Positions 34,595 through 45,861 of a stretch of 64,000 nucleotides of DNA are shown in pieces; within the stretch, counting starts at the first letter, position 1; every line of letters begins with the position of its first letter. Below the pieces are notes generated by a model. It did no database searches, was not told the origin of the DNA, and was given only the letters and a program-made list of their open reading frames with translations. The DNA lies in contig CM038470.1 of NCBI GenBank assembly GCA_021464415.1, positions 33,784,099 through 33,848,098 of the forward strand. Direction: 5' to 3'. Source of the stretch: Lonicera japonica. Its lineage: Eukaryota; Streptophyta; Magnoliopsida; Dipsacales; Caprifoliaceae. The position numbers were made by a program, and so were the translations under genes.

Positions 34595-36649
34595 TGAAAT
34601 TCCCACAATGGATAATCCAAAATTAATAATAAACTAGAAGTTTACTTTTCAAGAGTGTAGAAATTGAATTTTATGAAACACTTGTTTAGTTTTTCAAGAT
34701 TCTTGAAAACCTTTGTTATTGATGCAATTAATGAACTAATACAGAAAATTAACCAACCAATCACAACACAAGGGTTTTTTACGTGGTAAACTCTCAAGTG
34801 AGAGAAACATCCACGGAGGCACCCTACCTCAGAACAAATCCATTATTTAAAAGGTTTTTACAAGAGTTTTACGCGGAGAAAAGGAATTACAAGGACCTTA
34901 ATGCACACACTTGTACAATCCCAAGGGTAAACAACTTCCCTCACCAAGTCGACTCGACAAAACTCACAAACCAAACGAACAACAGTAAACTTTCCAAGAT
35001 AACTTCAACAAGAATCAATCAACAACAATAAGCTCAGTTAAAAAAGAATTCCATAAGTTCCAGTTTTGAAAGAATATTTAACAATCTGTTATAAAAGCCT
35101 TTTTCAAAAAACTCTTAAGCCATAAGACTAGCAAGATCACAACAGAGCATCAATCTGATTTTCACAACAAATAATCATATTATATAGACAACAGAATCAA
35201 CAAAAACACAGCTATAAAATAGGTACAACAGTTGCAACAATATATTCAATATAGACAGCAATAACACCAAAACCGAATCTGATTTCTCACAGCAGAAATA
35301 ACAAACAAAATTAGGTTTATTTCAAACTTTTCACAGCAACAAATAGAAGTAATAATACACTACAGATCAGATTCAAATAGCCCCAAATTCGCAGCAGTTA
35401 ATTACCAATTAGGATCAGATTTTTAATGACAAACTAAAACAGATTCAGCACTTCTATTATCAAGATTTAAGCCAAAAAATTTCTGCTATTGTACAACAAT
35501 GATAATGAGCAGTAATAGCAAGAGAAATATTCAATAATAGCAAGAACAAATCTCAGCACAAATTTTAAATACAAAACAAGAATAGATCTAAAAAATAAGA
35601 ACAATAAGACATGAATCTTAGAAGGATGGTACATTGGTACCTGATTTAAGAAAAGAAATAATAGCAAAATCAAATATGAAAAACCATAGCAGCACCGAGT
35701 ATTCAACACCGCAGATCCGAAATAAGGACCACCGAACGCAGCACAAAAAAACAGAGTACAACCAAGTGTGTACACAACCAAAATACCAAGGGCAACACTA
35801 CCGAGAGTGCACAGATTCGGAAATAGACTCACAACAAGCAGATTTAGAACATAATAGATCTTTGAAAACACACAACAATTTAGTACACAATAGATCCGAC
35901 ATAGATACCTCCAAAATAAACTCCAAATCTTCAATCTAAGATTTCGAAACCCCCAAATTCAAAGCTGAAACCCCAACAATGAATTTCGCACATGAACTTG
36001 TCAAATAATCACTCAAAATACTCTCTCAAATTAAGAGATGAACAAGAATCAAACTAATCTCTAGATTAATACTCAAATACCCTTAAAGAACTTGTGTTCT
36101 TATCAATTTTCTAGAGATAGAAATGACGATAGAGAGAGAGAGAGAGGCGAATGTGAGAGAGCGGGGAAACTAGGGCACTGTGTTGGTTGTTTCTACAAAA
36201 GAGAAAAGGAAATGATATATGGGTGTGTGTCGGTGCTAAAGAGAGGAGAAAAAGAGATATATATTTAAGGCATTAAAGGGCCAAGATCACTTTTAATCCA
36301 AGGGCTTAAAAAAAACTAAATAGGAAAAGTAAAACATATATATGTGCTGTGTGTTGTCCACGGCTAAAGCATGGAAAAGGAAAGATACATATGTTTAAAG
36401 CACTAAAGATAATAAACACATCAATTAAAAATTTTAAAAATTCCTTTTTAAAAGATTCTGGAACTTGTGAAAAAAAATATACCTGAATTTTTATCTCCAC
36501 AATTCTTCCTTCTCAAACACGGCTTCGATGCCCAAAAAACTCTCCGAGACTCTACAAATAAGACTGAGGGGCATGCAAATCTAGACACGAAAGAACTTTT
36601 TTTTAACTCAAAATGCTCTAAAAATTGCAGCCGAAGAATGGCACTTACA
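34595..36649 (-). repeat. 3' LTR of the nested copia element
   Basis: The LTR is 2055 bp if the TAGTA boundary is right. Only 35999-36649 can be checked against the 5' copy (38290-38986), with which it agrees closely (caaataatcactcaaaatac, tgtgttgtccacggctaaagc, attgcagccgaagaatgg). The outer part contains tttacgtggtaaactctc, a text type common in plant copia LTRs. Confidence 0.6.
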
Positions 36650-37029
36650 ATCTCTCCCTTTGGACATTTCGAGACAAAAATGGATATAAGAGTCTACCAT
36701 TTGGCATACTCTCTAGACCAATACAACCTAACCTATCCATTCTCGATCAAAACAAAGTCTATCTACCCAACAGACTCCCCCTGAATGTAAAATACAACTC
36801 AATCTAAAATACAACCTTTTTACATCCTAATGAGTGCAGATTTCTAGCAATGAGTGCAGATTTTCAGCAATGGATTAATTTCTTGACAAAGCAATTACAC
36901 TCAATCAACAGACCTGGATACACATATCATGTAAAACCTAACATATTTTAAATAAAGAAGTTAATCAAGATATATTTTGACTAGTACTTCTCCCATTTTT
37001 TGTCTCAAATAGACAAAGGTGAATAAATT

Positions 37030-38275
37030 CTAATTAAGAGAACAAATTCCAAAAGAATTTTTAAGTTCTTGAAATTTATCATTATCTAACGGTTTTGTAA
37101 ACGGATCCGCTAACTGTTGTTTTGTGGCAATAGATTCAATTCTTATGATTCATTGTTCAACTAAATCTCTAATGAAATGTCGTTTTATATCAATGTGTTT
37201 AGTTTGAGAATGTTGAACAGGATTTTTAGCAATGCTTATAGCGCTCATATTATCACAAAACAGTACCATTTGCTCAGTAGATACTTTATAATCAAATAAC
37301 ATTTGTTTTAACCATAAAAGCTGAGCATAACAATTTCCAGCATATACATATTTTTGCCTCTGCAATGGAAATATAGATACAATTATGTTTCTTTGAAGAC
37401 CAACTAATTAGATTGTTTCTAATATATAAACAATTTTTGGAAGTACTTTTCCTGTCATCGGTACAACCAGCCCAATCAACATCACAATATCCAATAATTG
37501 CACAGTTTATATCAGAAGTATACCAAATCCCAAGATTAATAGTACCAGCAATATATCTTATGATACGTTTAACAGCAATCAAATGAGATTCTTTTGGATC
37601 AGCTTAATATCTAGCACATGTACAAACATTATACAATATATCCGGTCTACTAGCAGTTAAGTATAAAAGACTACCAATCATACTACGATATAGAGTACAA
37701 TCAACAAATTTTCCAGCTTGGCCTTTTCCTAACTTACAAGTAGTACTAAAAGGAGATGTCACATGTTTAGCATTATCAAGCCCAAATCTCTTTACAAGAT
37801 CTTTAGCGTATTTAGTTTGTGAAATGAATATGCCATTCGAAAGTTGTTTTACTTGTAAGCCCAAAAAGTAACTAAATTCACCAACCATACTCATTTTAAA
37901 CTCTTGACGCATAAGATCTGCAAATTTTTTTGTATTCTCTTCAAGTGTGGAACCAAAAATAATGTCATCTACGTAAACTTCTGCTATGGTTATTTTATCA
38001 TTACGAGAATTTATAAACAAAGTTTTATCGGCTCCCCCACGAATATAGCCTTTCCTAATCAAATAATTAGACAATATATCATACCAAGCTCTAGGAGCTT
38101 GTTTAAAACCATATAGAGCTTTCTTCAATCTAAAAACATAATCAGGATGCATAAGATCAATAAAACCCTTAGGCTGTTCAACATAAACTTCTTCAGATAA
38201 AAAACCATTTAAAAATGCACTTTTAACATCCATTTGAAATAATTTAAATTTCAAGTAGCATGACATAACAAGCAA
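37030..38275 (-). pseudogene. Copia pol fragment: reverse transcriptase and RNase H
   Basis: Read on the minus strand, RT starts inside the domain ([18 protein letters not shown]) and continues with [25 protein letters not shown], the catalytic [11 protein letters not shown] (YVDD), FLGLQVKQ and [21 protein letters not shown] stop at 37604-37606 interrupts ARY*ADPKESH. The frame then continues with the connection and RNase H region (YCDVDWAGCTDDRKST). A frameshift near 37355 leads into CDNMSAISIAKNP, HIDIKRHFIRD. A TGA follows VEQ at 37150-37152, and the original terminus SLN plus stop is at 37030. The enzyme is inactive. Order RT then RNase H at the 3' end, with integrase not following, is the copia type. 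Confidence 0.93.
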
Positions 38276-38289
38276 TAAGAGAATAGATT

Positions 38290-38986
38290 CAAATAATCAC
38301 TCAAAATACTCTCTCAAATTAAGAGATGAACAAGAATCAAACTAATCTCTAGATTAATACTCAAATACCATTAAAGAACTTGTGTTCTTATCAATTTTCT
38401 AGAGATAGATATAACGAGAGAGAGAGAGAGAGAGGCGAATGTGAAAGAGATGGGAAACTAGGGCACTGTGTTGGCTGTTTCTACAAAAAAGAAAAGGAAA
38501 TGATATATAGGTGTGTGTCAGTGCTAAAGAGATGAGAAAAAGCGATATATATATATATATATTTAAGGCACTAAAGAGCCAAGATCACTTTTAATCCAAG
38601 GGCTTAAAAAAAAGAAAAAAAAGAACAACTAAAGAGGAAAAGTAAAACATATTTGTGTGCTGTGTGTTGTCCACGGCTAAAGCATGGAAAAAGAAAGATA
38701 TGTATGTTTAAAGCACTAAAGATAATAAACACATCAATTAAAAATTCTAAAAATTCATTTTTAAAAGATTCTGGAACTTGTAAAAAAAAATTCTAAGCGG
38801 ATAAAGAAAAAAAATATACCTGAATTTTTATCTCCGCAATTCTTGCTTCTCGGACACGGCTTCAACACTCAAAAAACTCTCCGAGACTCTACAAATAAAC
38901 CAGGGGCGTGCAAATCTAGACATGAAAGAAGGACTTTTTTTGACTTGAAATGCTCCAAAAATTGCAGCCGAAGAATGGCGCTTACA
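38290..38986 (-). repeat. Partial 5' LTR of the nested copia element
   Basis: It matches 36001-36649. The inner edge (38290) lacks the TG found at 35999, as expected if a deletion starts inside the LTR and ends inside the RT region. Confidence 0.75.
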
Positions 38987-39239
38987 TAGTAGTGTATGGA
39001 CACATTTACATAGAAAAAGCCAGAAACAACTATAAAAAGTCGAACAACTATGCCTGCTGGACACGAAATCCAAGAATCCTTATTTAGCATAGAACACGAA
39101 ATTTTTGCTTTTTCAGTAACGAAATAATTTTCGTTTTCACAGATACACAAGAAAAGGGGGAGTTCTGATAACCTGCAATCAAATTCAACATTTTATGGAA
39201 ATCTCTTACTTCTAATATAACATCACAGGTCTCATAAAA

Positions 39240-40030
39240 ATTAGTCCTAAATAGATTTAGTACTAATGGTGCTAAACATATTTAGTACCGTTGGTTTAGC
39301 ACCATATTGGTGCTAAATCTATTGGTGTTAATTTGTTTTAGCACCAATGGTACTAAAACATTGGTGTGAAAAGGATTTTTGCACCAATACAAAATCGAGA
39401 ACAACAAGATTTATGGTGCTAAAACAGATTTAGCACCCATTCAATGCTCAACATCAAGGTGCTAAATCTGTTTTAGCACCAATACAAAACAAAATTCAAG
39501 GTGCTAAAAAATGCTACACATCAAGGTTTTAAAACATATTTAGCACCAATTCTTTATAACATAGTAACTATTTATATGGTGCTAAAACATATTTAGCATT
39601 AATAGAAAACAAAGATTAATGAAATTTAAAAGTGCTAAAATAGATTTATCATCAATAGAAAATAAAGAAGAACGAAATTCAAAGGTGCTAAAACAGATTT
39701 AACCCCATTTTTATCCAAAGTAACTAATCACATGGTACTAAAATAGTTTTAGTACCAATTTTCCAACACTAGAATGGTGCTAAAAAGTTTAGTAGCGCAT
39801 GTGAACACATATAACTAAATTGAAGGTGCCAAACAGTTTTAGCACCACATCCAATTCTACATATTAAGGTGCTAAAATAGATTTAATACAATTTTTCTTC
39901 AAAGTTACTAATCTAAAACAATTTTAGCACCAATTATCCAACAATAGAAACGGTGCTAAAAAGGTTTTAGCACCACAAGTGAACACAAATTACTAAATTG
40001 AAGGTGCTAAAATAGTTTTAGCACCATGAA
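39240..40030. repeat. Array of GGTGCTAAA...TTTAGCACC imperfect palindromes (MULE-3)
   Basis: More than a dozen units of the form ggtgctaaaa(n)ttttagcacc, spaced 30-70 bp apart, alternate with unique AT-rich spacers. The array lies inside MULE-3. A related array with the core ggtgctaaatgcatttagcacc is in MULE-2 (49830-50215). Transcripts across it would fold into many hairpins. No gene was seen between 40030 and 40674; 40060-40470 has an (AC)n run near 40352. Confidence 0.9.
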
Positions 40031-40887
40031 TTTCATTTGTATGTTTTCTCTTCTCCTAAGCGTTCGTAACACTCAAAAATTAGTGATGAAAAATAGAAAA
40101 AATTTGAACGTATATATGAACTACATTTCAGATGAAAAATAAGGTGTTGTGATACATGAATGAAACAATCAATAGTTTTCTAATAACATGATACACAAAC
40201 TGAACATAAAAGGAGACTCTGTTTCAAATTGTCACCTCTCTATCTCTCTTCTCTCTCGCTTTCAAATTGTGATACATGAATGAAACAATCATATCCACTC
40301 TTATCATTTCTTATCCCTACAAAATCATTACATCAACCTGTTAATATATACACACACACACACATATGTGAGTGTATGTATATGTCCGTTCTAGAGATCG
40401 GTTATATAGACGTGCGAATGAAAAGCTCTTCTACTTCTCTTCTCTTTTATAGTGGACATGATTAAAATGGCTGGGATTACATGCGTAAAGGTTTATATGA
40501 GGATATTTTTGTCCATCAACATTTATTATTTTCTTTAAAATAAATTAATATTATGAAAAGTGTCCTTATTGTAAAACCAAATTATAAAATTAAGACTACT
40601 TCTCTTTATTAAGCATGAATCCGTCCTCAGATTAATAAAACATTACGGAGCGAAACCCTATAACCTATTATCTCTTTTATGTAAAAGCTTCTTAAAATTC
40701 TATTAGTTAAAAATTTAAATTTTTTTTTATCTAATTTTATCTTTTAACTTAGGGTTTAGAAAAAAAAAAGAAACTTAGAGTGAGAGAGGAGTTTTGGGGA
40801 AAAAAAATAGTGTTAGATGGGGCATTCAAACTAACAACCCCTCACTTAACTTAAAAATTAATTGCTAATAGAACAACATGATCATTA

Positions 40888-43279
40888 CACTATGCCCAGC
40901 GGGAGTTTAGGTGACGTACACTGTACGTCGCTTAAGTAAAGTTTGTTCGTCACCTAAAGTTTAAGCGACGAACCGCGTGTCACCTAAGCTCCGTCATCTA
41001 AGTGGCGTGGCATATAGTTTAGGCGACGTACAGATAAAAGCGCGTCATCTAAGTATCACTTAGGTGACGTACACATTGTACGTCACCTAAGTGATCCATA
41101 GGCGACATACATGTTCGTCGCATACATTTTACACTTAAGCGACGTACCTTTTTATGTTTGTCACCTATGATTATTTTTTATGTGACGTACTCTTTATGTT
41201 TGTCGCCTAAAGGTACATCTAAGGTGACGTACCGTTTTTAGCTTTGTCACCTATAAATATCTTTTATTAGCGAGAAGTACAACCCTCAACCCCAATCTAA
41301 GTCCTTGCCTTTCGGTTAAATCAAAAATACAATTAATTAAAATAACAATAAACTAATTATATAATATACTTCAACACAGGTTTACGCCTGGCTACATGCA
41401 GAAATTTAGTGCAACAATTTTAGTACACTTAATTGATAATATCATTAATAAGAAAAAATGTATAAGACAACAAAAAATTGAAAATCATAATATGTGCTTT
41501 AGCTTACAGGGACAGACCACTATTCTGTCAATATCTATTGAGCAGGTGAGGGTAGTTATGGAAAAAACACTTAAGCAAACAAACATATATTTTTAGCATA
41601 TTTAAAATCTGAACGGTCTCTATTTAGATTTCAAATGTGCAAAACAAACAGTCCCTTAGTGTGTTGGATTGAACATTTCAGGATTTGATCACCAAAAGAG
41701 GGAGGGTTAAGAGTTATGTGTAAATATTCTAAATTTAGGAAATTACATATTTTTAATCAAAATATAGAAAGTTAAACATAATAAATTAAGCAAGAGTTCG
41801 TAAGTTGTATGTACAATATATGTGATTTGCTAGTATCAAATTTAAATGATATTGATTTTCAACTTTGATTTGTCATTTGAATTCATGTGATGGTTATCTT
41901 ATAATTTAATGTGAATTATGTTATATAGGATAAATAACAGAATTCATTATTTGAGTTTAAAGTTTACACAAAACATAAGACAACGTATATATAATTATAG
42001 TTATATAAAAAAAAGTTAGGGATATTATCCGAATTCGGTAGAATAAGAATAATCGAGTATAGTATCTGAATAAATAGGGATAATGATTTGGATAGCATAT
42101 TTAAAAAAGATAAGCATAATATTGTGGTATCCGTGCTTCATAGAAATAAAACAATGATGCAGACCATCTATTTAATTTTAGTATGACTAGTTTTAAATTT
42201 AGTACAATACTTAAGGATTATAAAATAACTAGATTATAAGGAGAAAAAACATATTTTTCGTATTTTAACGACTAAACAAAAGGATTCGCAAATAAAAGTA
42301 CTAATAAAAAAAATATTAATTACAAACTTTATTCCTTAAAAAAAGTATTTAATGTAATAATCATTAAGTTATTGAATATAAATTATAAAAAAGTTAAACT
42401 ATAAAATATGTAGGTTTTACAAAATAAAATTAATTAATTTCAAAATATCAATAATATAAAATCTAAATTTTTAAAAATTCAAAATGGTCTTATTTTTCAA
42501 ATATTTAGAATTTCGTTGAAAATTGAGGCGGGAAAATATCTTTAAGCGACGTACTTTGATCAGGGTACGTCACCTAAGTGGGAACTTTAAGCGACGCACA
42601 TTAAACAATGTACGTCGCCTAAGTGAATTTTTAGATTTTTCAAATATTTAAAATTTCGTTGAAAATTGAGGCGGGAAAATATCTTTAAGCGACGTACTTT
42701 GATCAGGGTACGTCACTTAAGTGGGAACTTTAAGCGACACACATTAAACAATGTACGTCGCCTAAGTGAATTTTTAGATTTTCCAAATATTTAAAATTTC
42801 GTTGAAAATTGCGGCGGGAAAATATCTTTATGCGACGTACTTTGATCAATGTACGTCGCCTAAGTGAAAATTTTACGTGACGTACATAGATGTTCGTCGC
42901 TTAAGTTAATTTTAGGAGACGTACATTGATGTACGTCACTTAAGTGGAGCTTTAGGAGACGTACATTAATGTACGTCACTTATGTCGTAAGAGACGGACA
43001 TTAATGTACGTCGCCTAAGTGCATTTTTAGGAGACGTACACTTATGTGCGTCGCTCTAGTGGAGTTTTAGGCAACGAACATTGCCGTATGTCGCTTAAGT
43101 GAAGTTTTAGGAGACGTACATTGACGTACGTCACTTTAGTGGAGCTTTAGGAGACATATATTGGGGTACGTCGCTTAAGTGGAGTTTTAGGAGACGTACA
43201 TTTACGTACGTCGCCTAAGTGAGTTTTAGGTGACGAACTCTATTAGTGTACGTCACCTAAAACCCTTCCTGGCATAGTG
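40888..43279. mobile_element. Complete non-autonomous CACTA element, TSD TTA
   Basis: The left end is CACTATGCCCAGCGGGAG and the right end, read inward, is CACTATGCCAGGAAGGG. Both continue into tttaggtgacgtac. The element is flanked by the 3-bp repeat TTA (40885-40887 and 43280-43282), the CACTA length. Both subterminal regions (40900-41270 and 42540-43265) are packed with palindromic motifs of the form taggcgacgtaca...tgtacgtcgccta. The centre (41277-42490) is AT-rich with no transposase. A 66-codon frame at 41396-41596 is not convincing. The element depends on a transposase elsewhere. Confidence 0.92.
42498..42926. repeat. 143-bp tandem repeats inside the CACTA right subterminal region
   Basis: Two complete units and part of a third start at 42498, 42641 and 42784 (caaatatttaaaatttcgtt..., gcgggaaaatatcttta, gcgacgtactttgatca). 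Each complete unit holds two gacgtac/gtacgtc palindromes. The start of the unit also forms the left edge of the fragment at 45862. Confidence 0.88.
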
Positions 43280-43309
43280 TTACGGTCATTCTATAAGTAC
43301 GTAATGAAC

Positions 43310-44193
43310 TAATCTTTTCTACTATCGCTTGGTTATATCATTAATATAATTTCTACTGAAAAAAAAAATTCCTTTGGGGTGGGCTCCTTTGAATTTTAAT
43401 ATGATAATATATAATAGAGTAATAATTTGTTTTCATCAGGAAACTATATATTGTTTATTCACATGATATTATAATAATAATATTAATTAAGTTGGGCCTG
43501 CTCATGCACATCTGATTTATCCTTTCCTAGTAGCTCAAAGGGAAGGTCCTTCATACAAAAAAGTGCATCCAGCAAATGTGAACACATTACTTACCAATTT
43601 TATAAATAATTATGTGATTCAGGGAGGAAAAGGGGTGAGTAATTTGAACTTTAAGTTTCGTTTGATAATAATATAAAAAAATTGTTAAAAAAATAAAATT
43701 TATTTGAAAAGTTAGAAAATTAGTTGAGGAAAGTGATGAGATGCGCCCATCTCATACTTATTTTTATTAGTAGATATCATCCATATTTTATTATTTTTGG
43801 TGAAACTTTTTTCTTGTTCAACAACTAAAATAAATTTTTTCCAAAAATTAAAAAGGAAAAAAGACATATCATCACATGTGTAAACTTATTTTCCAATTTT
43901 TTACAAAAATTAATTGTTTTTCTCATCAACTTTTATATTGGTATCAAACGGACCGTAATTAAACTTATATCATGCCTTCGATCAACTATTAAAGTGCATA
44001 TCATGACTCCAATTAATTATTCATGGTTAATCACTCATGCCTTCCTACACCCTCACCTGAACCTAAAAAATCTTGTTGAAAAGTTGGTTAACAACTAGCT
44101 ATAATACTATATATATATACCGTTTTGTTGTTCTAAAATATTCATGATTGTATCTCTCGATCTAACCAACCTTTTTAATCCATTATTTAATAG
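43310..44193. repeat. Upstream block of RNase copy 3
   Basis: 43310-43595 parallels 18740-19008, and 43596-44110 parallels 29075-29545. It is the uninterrupted version of the sequence into which the Athila element inserted upstream of copy 2. From 44110 the text jumps from the promoter TATA run into the intron of the RNase gene. Confidence 0.88.
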
Positions 44194-44631
44194 CTAGGGG
44201 ATTTATACGATGAGATGATGCGTGAATGGCTTGATGTCGAAAACGATCCCGACGACAAAGAGTTCTGGGAGCACGAGTGGGATTTCCACGGCATGATCTC
44301 GAACAACATGTACAACCAAGGCCAGTATTTTGAACGAGCGGTCGAGCTCGTGAAGCAATTCCCCGTGCGCGTCTGGCTTAGCCAAAAAAGTATATATGCC
44401 AATGATGGGGCACTTGAGTACTACGCACAAGACATAAGTTTGGCCATCTCTGCGCAGATGCTGAAAGAGTCCAAGCTCCGGTGCCAAACGAACCTTAGTG
44501 GTAGGTTGGACCTAAAAGAGATCATGATGGACCTAGCCGGTTCAGTGATCGACTGCCCAGGCCCAGTAAAAACTGCTTCAAAAAGGATGTCAGTTTCTTG
44601 CTCTAGCCAGCTCCGGGTGGCCCAAGATTAA
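44194..44631 (+). pseudogene. T2/S-type ribonuclease pseudogene, copy 3 (exon 2 only)
   Basis: Exon 2 starts directly after the intron acceptor (tttaatag, 44186-44193) and is open to a stop at 44629-44631. It encodes GDLYDEMMREWLDVEND, then the second catalytic region FWEHEWDFHGM, then NMYNQGQYFERAVELVKQF, EYYAQDISLAI and GSVIDCPGP. After CPGP one base is lost relative to copies 1 and 2. The ancestral end (KNCFKKDVSFLL, stop 44604-44606) is therefore out of frame and the frame runs on by eight codons. Exon 1, with the signal peptide and the first catalytic histidine, has been deleted together with the 5' half of the intron. It is the best preserved exon 2 of the three, but the locus cannot encode an active secreted RNase. 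Confidence 0.85.
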
Positions 44632-44989
44632 CCCAGAGCGCTGGGCAAAAATAATTGTATCTTATTTTATTTTATTTTGGCTGGTATAAGGATATAATTG
44701 AGAGAGAGGGTGCCTTTGTTTCTTAGTCTTGTGTTTCTAGTCTTTGATACTCTCATTGTCTCATATCAGAAAAATTAAACGTAAATTGATCCAACTCGAT
44801 CGATTAATTAATCTGAGGGGAGGAAGAAATTTAAAGGTTTCTGCATATGTGTCATTATGTATAAAAGAGTAATAATAAATATTTTAAGTAAATCTTTGTT
44901 TCTTTGAAGCTGTGCAATTATGCAGCATTTACATATCAATATTGAGTGTGCTTGTTTCGTATTTTTTTTTCCAACTAACGGCATTTACG

Positions 44990-45861
44990 TACATTTGATT
45001 TTATCCGAGCCATTATCATTAACAATCTTCTTTAATTAAATCTTGATACAACTTAATAATTACATGTTTAAATTAATTACAAACACGTGCAATTGTATAT
45101 AATTATGTACTTGCATCCAATTTTGAAATACATTCAATTAAATTAAACAAATTAAAAATAATTAATTTGTAATAGCACCATGAAAAGGCAATACTAACTA
45201 GGCTTATTAAATTTTGTGCCAGGAGTTCAAAAAGACTTAATGATTCCACCTTCGATAGTCTTTTTTATCCAAGCGATTTTCTATTTCAAAAATGAAATAT
45301 AGAAAAAAAAAATTCTCCAATGATACTTTATGTTAAAGTTATAATACGAGTTGACAGCTGATTCATATGGAAAATTTTGTCTCCATTATCACATTACAAA
45401 ATTACTCTCCATGTTTTAGAAAAAAAAAATTAATGCTTAAACAACAATTTGGACCTTGATATCAAATATGGAAGACATAAATTATCACTGCTTGACTTAA
45501 TCATATTAAAGTGCTTAATTTGTTTTGAAAAGATATAAATAATATAACGAATTACTCTGTGTAATTAATGAAAGAGTGTTTTCGTTGTTCAATTTTTGAA
45601 TAAACTAGTTTAGAAATAGTTTATACTATTTAAAAATAGATTAGTCATAGCTGAGTGTTTGGAAACGAAGTTCCTACATGTTTGGTAGATGGAAAAACAA
45701 AACAAAACTATCAATTGAACTAGATGAAATTGTGACTTAGTTCTTAACATCCATTCTTCATTCATGATGCAAGGGAAATGATAATGGAGTGAGTCCCAAT
45801 TACCTATAAAGTGGAATGTATCTTTTTTTTTAGTAGTTCATATATAATAGTCTATTTAATT
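44990..45861. repeat. Downstream block of RNase copy 3
   Basis: Collinear with 31420-32200 and with 52470-53060 (gttaaagttataatacgag, tgcttgacttaatca, gagtgtttggaaacgaag, aagggaaatgataatggagtgag). No gene was seen. 44632-44990 is the 3' flank of the pseudogene. Confidence 0.8.

Larger units (their letters stand above)
34595..38986 (-). mobile_element. Ty1/copia LTR retrotransposon nested in MULE-3, internally deleted
   Basis: It is flanked by the 5-bp repeat TAGTA (34590-34594 and 38987-38991). On the minus strand the element starts TGTAAGCGCC (38986) and ends GGGAATTTCA (34595). The complete 3' LTR is 34595-36649. A partial copy, 38290-38986, is the outer part of the 5' LTR. Between them lie only the RT-RNase H part of pol (37030-38275) and a polypurine-type ccaaagggagagat directly before the 3' LTR (36650-36663). 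The PBS, gag, protease and integrase and about two thirds of the 5' LTR are deleted. The TSD match is the main evidence for the outer 3' boundary. Confidence 0.72.
34334..40674. mobile_element. Mutator-like element (MULE-3), interrupted by a copia element
   Basis: It is flanked by a perfect 10-bp direct repeat TTTTATGTAA (34324-34333 and 40675-40684). The left end GGAAATTCGGCATAAGG resembles the left ends of MULE-2 (GAGGCAATTAGGCATAAG) and MULE-1 (GAGGCAATGGGTTTAAAG). The right end, read inward, begins GAGATAATAGGTTATAGGG, like MULE-1 and MULE-2. Without the nested copia the element would be about 1.9 kb. It has no transposase and contains an array of GGTGCTAAA/TTTAGCACC palindromes. It would have to be moved by a MuDR-type transposase in trans. 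Confidence 0.88.

Noticed and set aside
35634..35939. Paired open frames on both strands (35467-35934 minus, 35634-35939 plus)
   Set aside because: Both lie inside the copia LTR and show no domain; LTRs of this length often contain chance frames.
40900..43265. CRISPR-like appearance of regularly spaced palindromic repeats (also 18085-18740, 39240-40030, 49830-50215)
   Set aside because: The sequence is a plant nuclear genome, the repeats vary and alternate with irregular spacers, there are no cas genes, and each array lies inside a transposon with its own termini and TSD.
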